Source: Chrysochromulina parva
Lineage: Eukaryota; Haptophyta; Prymnesiales; Chrysochromulinaceae
Length of the DNA: 35,566 nt
Reading direction: 5' to 3'
Assembly (NCBI GenBank): GCA_002887195.1
Contig: PJAB01000184.1
Span: 1 to 35,566, forward strand
The position numbers were made by a program, and so were the translations under genes. The notes below the pieces were generated by a model that saw only the letters and a list, made by a program, of their open reading frames with translations, searched no databases and was not told the origin of the DNA. Of the stretch, positions 34,112 to 35,566 are shown piece after piece (within the stretch, counting starts at the first letter, position 1; every line of letters begins with the position of its first letter).

Positions 34112-34909
34112 ATGTCCTCAGCGTCGACGAGTCATCTTGAAGCCTTGGCGCAACCTCCTCAGTTCCACTCTCATCGTGCTGACCCGCACTGTGAGCCACA
34201 GTTCACGGTGGTCACATTCATGTCAGACGATCGGCCGCAGCATACCAACCTGCTCGTGCAGAGCGCTGGCATTCACTCACAGCGCCTCGTGATTCTGCCA
34301 TGGAACCGATCCGACAATTACCTGCAGAAGGTAACCAGCCTGCGCGACTGGGCGCAGCACCAGTGTCCGCAGAGCATCGTGATGCTGACGGACGCCTACG
34401 ACACGTTCATGTCCTGCAACGCAGCAAGAATACTGCGGACCTTCCGCGCACTGAGGACGGGAGTGCTCTTTTCTGTCGAACAGCTTTGGTCATGGCAGCA
34501 GGACGAAGACAAACCGTACTACGACGGCATCGCCCGAGGACCTTACAGGTACCTGAACGCGGGCGGTTTCATCGGCTATGTGAGCGCACTGCTTCCCCTG
34601 CTGCGCGAGACGAAGTTCGTGCGCTTCTACAAGGGCGCGGACCAGGTCGCCTACAGCCACCTACTTGCAACGCGCAGCAACGAGTTCAATGTGTCCTTCG
34701 ACTACGATTCCAAGGTCTTCTACGTCGTGTCTGGGCCCGACTGGTCGAGCAGCGGGTTGAGAGATGCTCGCATAAACCACAGCCGCCCGTGCGTCATGCA
34801 CGTGCCTTGGGTGTTGCTCCCGCGGAACAACGCCACGCTCCATACCCTCTTCCTGAAGTACTCGCTCGGCACGGGCGACCACCACGTTGCGGTTGGGAGT
34901 AGGCAGTAG
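34112..34909 (+). CDS. PLOD-type glycosyltransferase domain protein
   Basis: 265 aa from ATG 34112. Strand FTVVTFMSDDRPQHTNLLVQ opens the fold. SIVMLTDAYDTFMS carries the D-x-x-D-type metal/nucleotide-sugar site. PYRYLNAGGFIGYVSALLPLL, then KGADQVAYSHLL, match the glycosyltransferase domain of procollagen lysyl hydroxylases and collagen beta-galactosyltransferase relatives. It likely acts on protein or peptide substrates in the secretory pathway. There is no signal peptide in this model. The frame is open upstream to 33965 with coding-like text but no ATG, so an upstream exon may be missing. It is only 143 bp downstream of the DHHC stop. Confidence 0.72.
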   Translation: MSSASTSHLEALAQPPQFHSHRADPHCEPQFTVVTFMSDDRPQHTNLLVQSAGIHSQRLVILPWNRSDNYLQKVTSLRDWAQHQCPQSIVMLTDAYDTFMSCNAARILRTFRALRTGVLFSVEQLWSWQQDEDKPYYDGIARGPYRYLNAGGFIGYVSALLPLLRETKFVRFYKGADQVAYSHLLATRSNEFNVSFDYDSKVFYVVSGPDWSSSGLRDARINHSRPCVMHVPWVLLPRNNATLHTLFLKYSLGTGDHHVAVGSRQ

Positions 34910-35566
34910 CCCTCCGTATAGGGCTTTTAGTGCTTTGGGGCTCGGGCTCGTACACGGGAAGCCGGCGATAGCGGACTCTCTAAACATGGTACACAACCAC
35001 TAAGTCGATGAAATTCAGTGAGGCGCCTGGCTCCTTGACTCGAGTGAACCCGTTTTTTTCTCAAGAAAAGCCTCGCTGGGTCGTCGCGTTGAGCGTTGTC
35101 TCCGATCCCCAAGAGGGGTTCGGGTTGTCTGTCGTTTCTAGACATCATTCTGTCCTGTATTGCTTTCATAGTGGGGTGCCGTTTACGTGTTGTGTGTATT
35201 GATAATGAAGAGCACCAGGTCACCCACGGTTGCGAACCTCTTTGGGGAACACGCAGCTTCTGTTAAAACAAACGTGTGGAGCTGCGTCCTGTATTATTGC
35301 TGATTACGTCTTTACGTGAGTTGGTGACGGTGAATTAAAACAGGACCACACAGTACAGCGGCGCTCAGCATTGGTGTGTATTCACATGAAGCTGAGCGTG
35401 TGCGCTCGTTGAGCCTGCCCCTCCCGTGATGTAGCAATCGACTCGGCCGTTGTGGGGATCCTCTGAACTGGGGCTACAGGTGTGTGTGTCGGATACCCCA
35501 AGTGGGGGTGTCGTGCTTGACCATGTCATCGCGAGAACATGCATGCTGTACTGGATGTCATTCCGG
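34910..35566. other. 3' intergenic region
   Basis: 657 bp without a convincing gene. It is less GC-rich than the genes, with short T and A runs, consistent with 3' UTR and intergenic DNA. No repeats of family A or B are present. Confidence 0.5.

Overview
This window looks like nuclear DNA of a GC-rich unicellular eukaryote. It carries a myosin, a Roco GTPase, an ESCRT accessory factor (VTA1/LIP5 family), a DHHC palmitoyltransferase, secretory-type glycosyltransferases and GT-AG introns. A microalga such as a haptophyte, or perhaps a pelagophyte or dinoflagellate, is my best guess. That placement is inference. No rRNA, tRNA, CRISPR array or bacterial-type operon was recognised.

Layout from left to right: the 3' end of a membrane channel-like protein with an EF-hand (+, 1-870); a 25-exon myosin with an armadillo-repeat tail (-, 1683-10815); VTA1 (+, 11096-12031), divergent from the myosin; a gap holding a frame-broken membrane-protein-like stretch (-, about 12899-13583); a membrane-anchored TauD-type dioxygenase (-, 13757-15661); a low-complexity protein with a PAS-like segment (+, 16090-18342); an ankyrin/coiled-coil protein (-, 18696-21515); a TruA pseudouridine synthase (-, 21729-22640); a type-B carboxylesterase (-, 22974-24776); an exostosin-like glycosyltransferase (-, 25264-26583); a classical short-chain dehydrogenase (+, 26767-27549); an LRR-Roc-COR protein (+, 27766-32266 or beyond); a DHHC acyltransferase (+, 32841-33968); and a PLOD-type glycosyltransferase (+, 34112-34909). 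The genes do not form one pathway.

The striking content is in the introns. Introns occur only in the myosin, dioxygenase, PAS and Roco genes. Nearly all are built from two recurring short elements. Family A is arrays of about 10 bp units (GATTGCCACT / GATGACCTCT) ending in an acceptor like CCTCATCAG. Family B has a core GTGCTCACCACGGCGCC followed by a pyrimidine-rich stretch and CCCCACAG. All copies lie in the sense direction of their host gene, and none was seen outside a gene. Many introns are flanked by direct duplications of exon sequence, from 7 to about 40 bp. One splice site comes from the element and the other from the duplicated exon: GT from the left copy, or AG from the right copy. 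Several introns are themselves tandem duplications (2 x 82 bp; 93+76+77 bp; a layered A-A-B array). I read this as a young, active intron-gain system of the introner kind, but with variable-length target duplications rather than the fixed ones left by a cut-and-paste transposase.

The reconstructed myosin is about 1,608 aa (exon sum 4,827 nt). It comprises a motor domain, an IQ-like and Glu/Arg/Ala-rich helical neck, 13 armadillo-like repeats and a Lys/Ser-rich tail. The Roco gene may splice in frame into the downstream DHHC reading frame across an eight-copy 35-36 bp tandem repeat.
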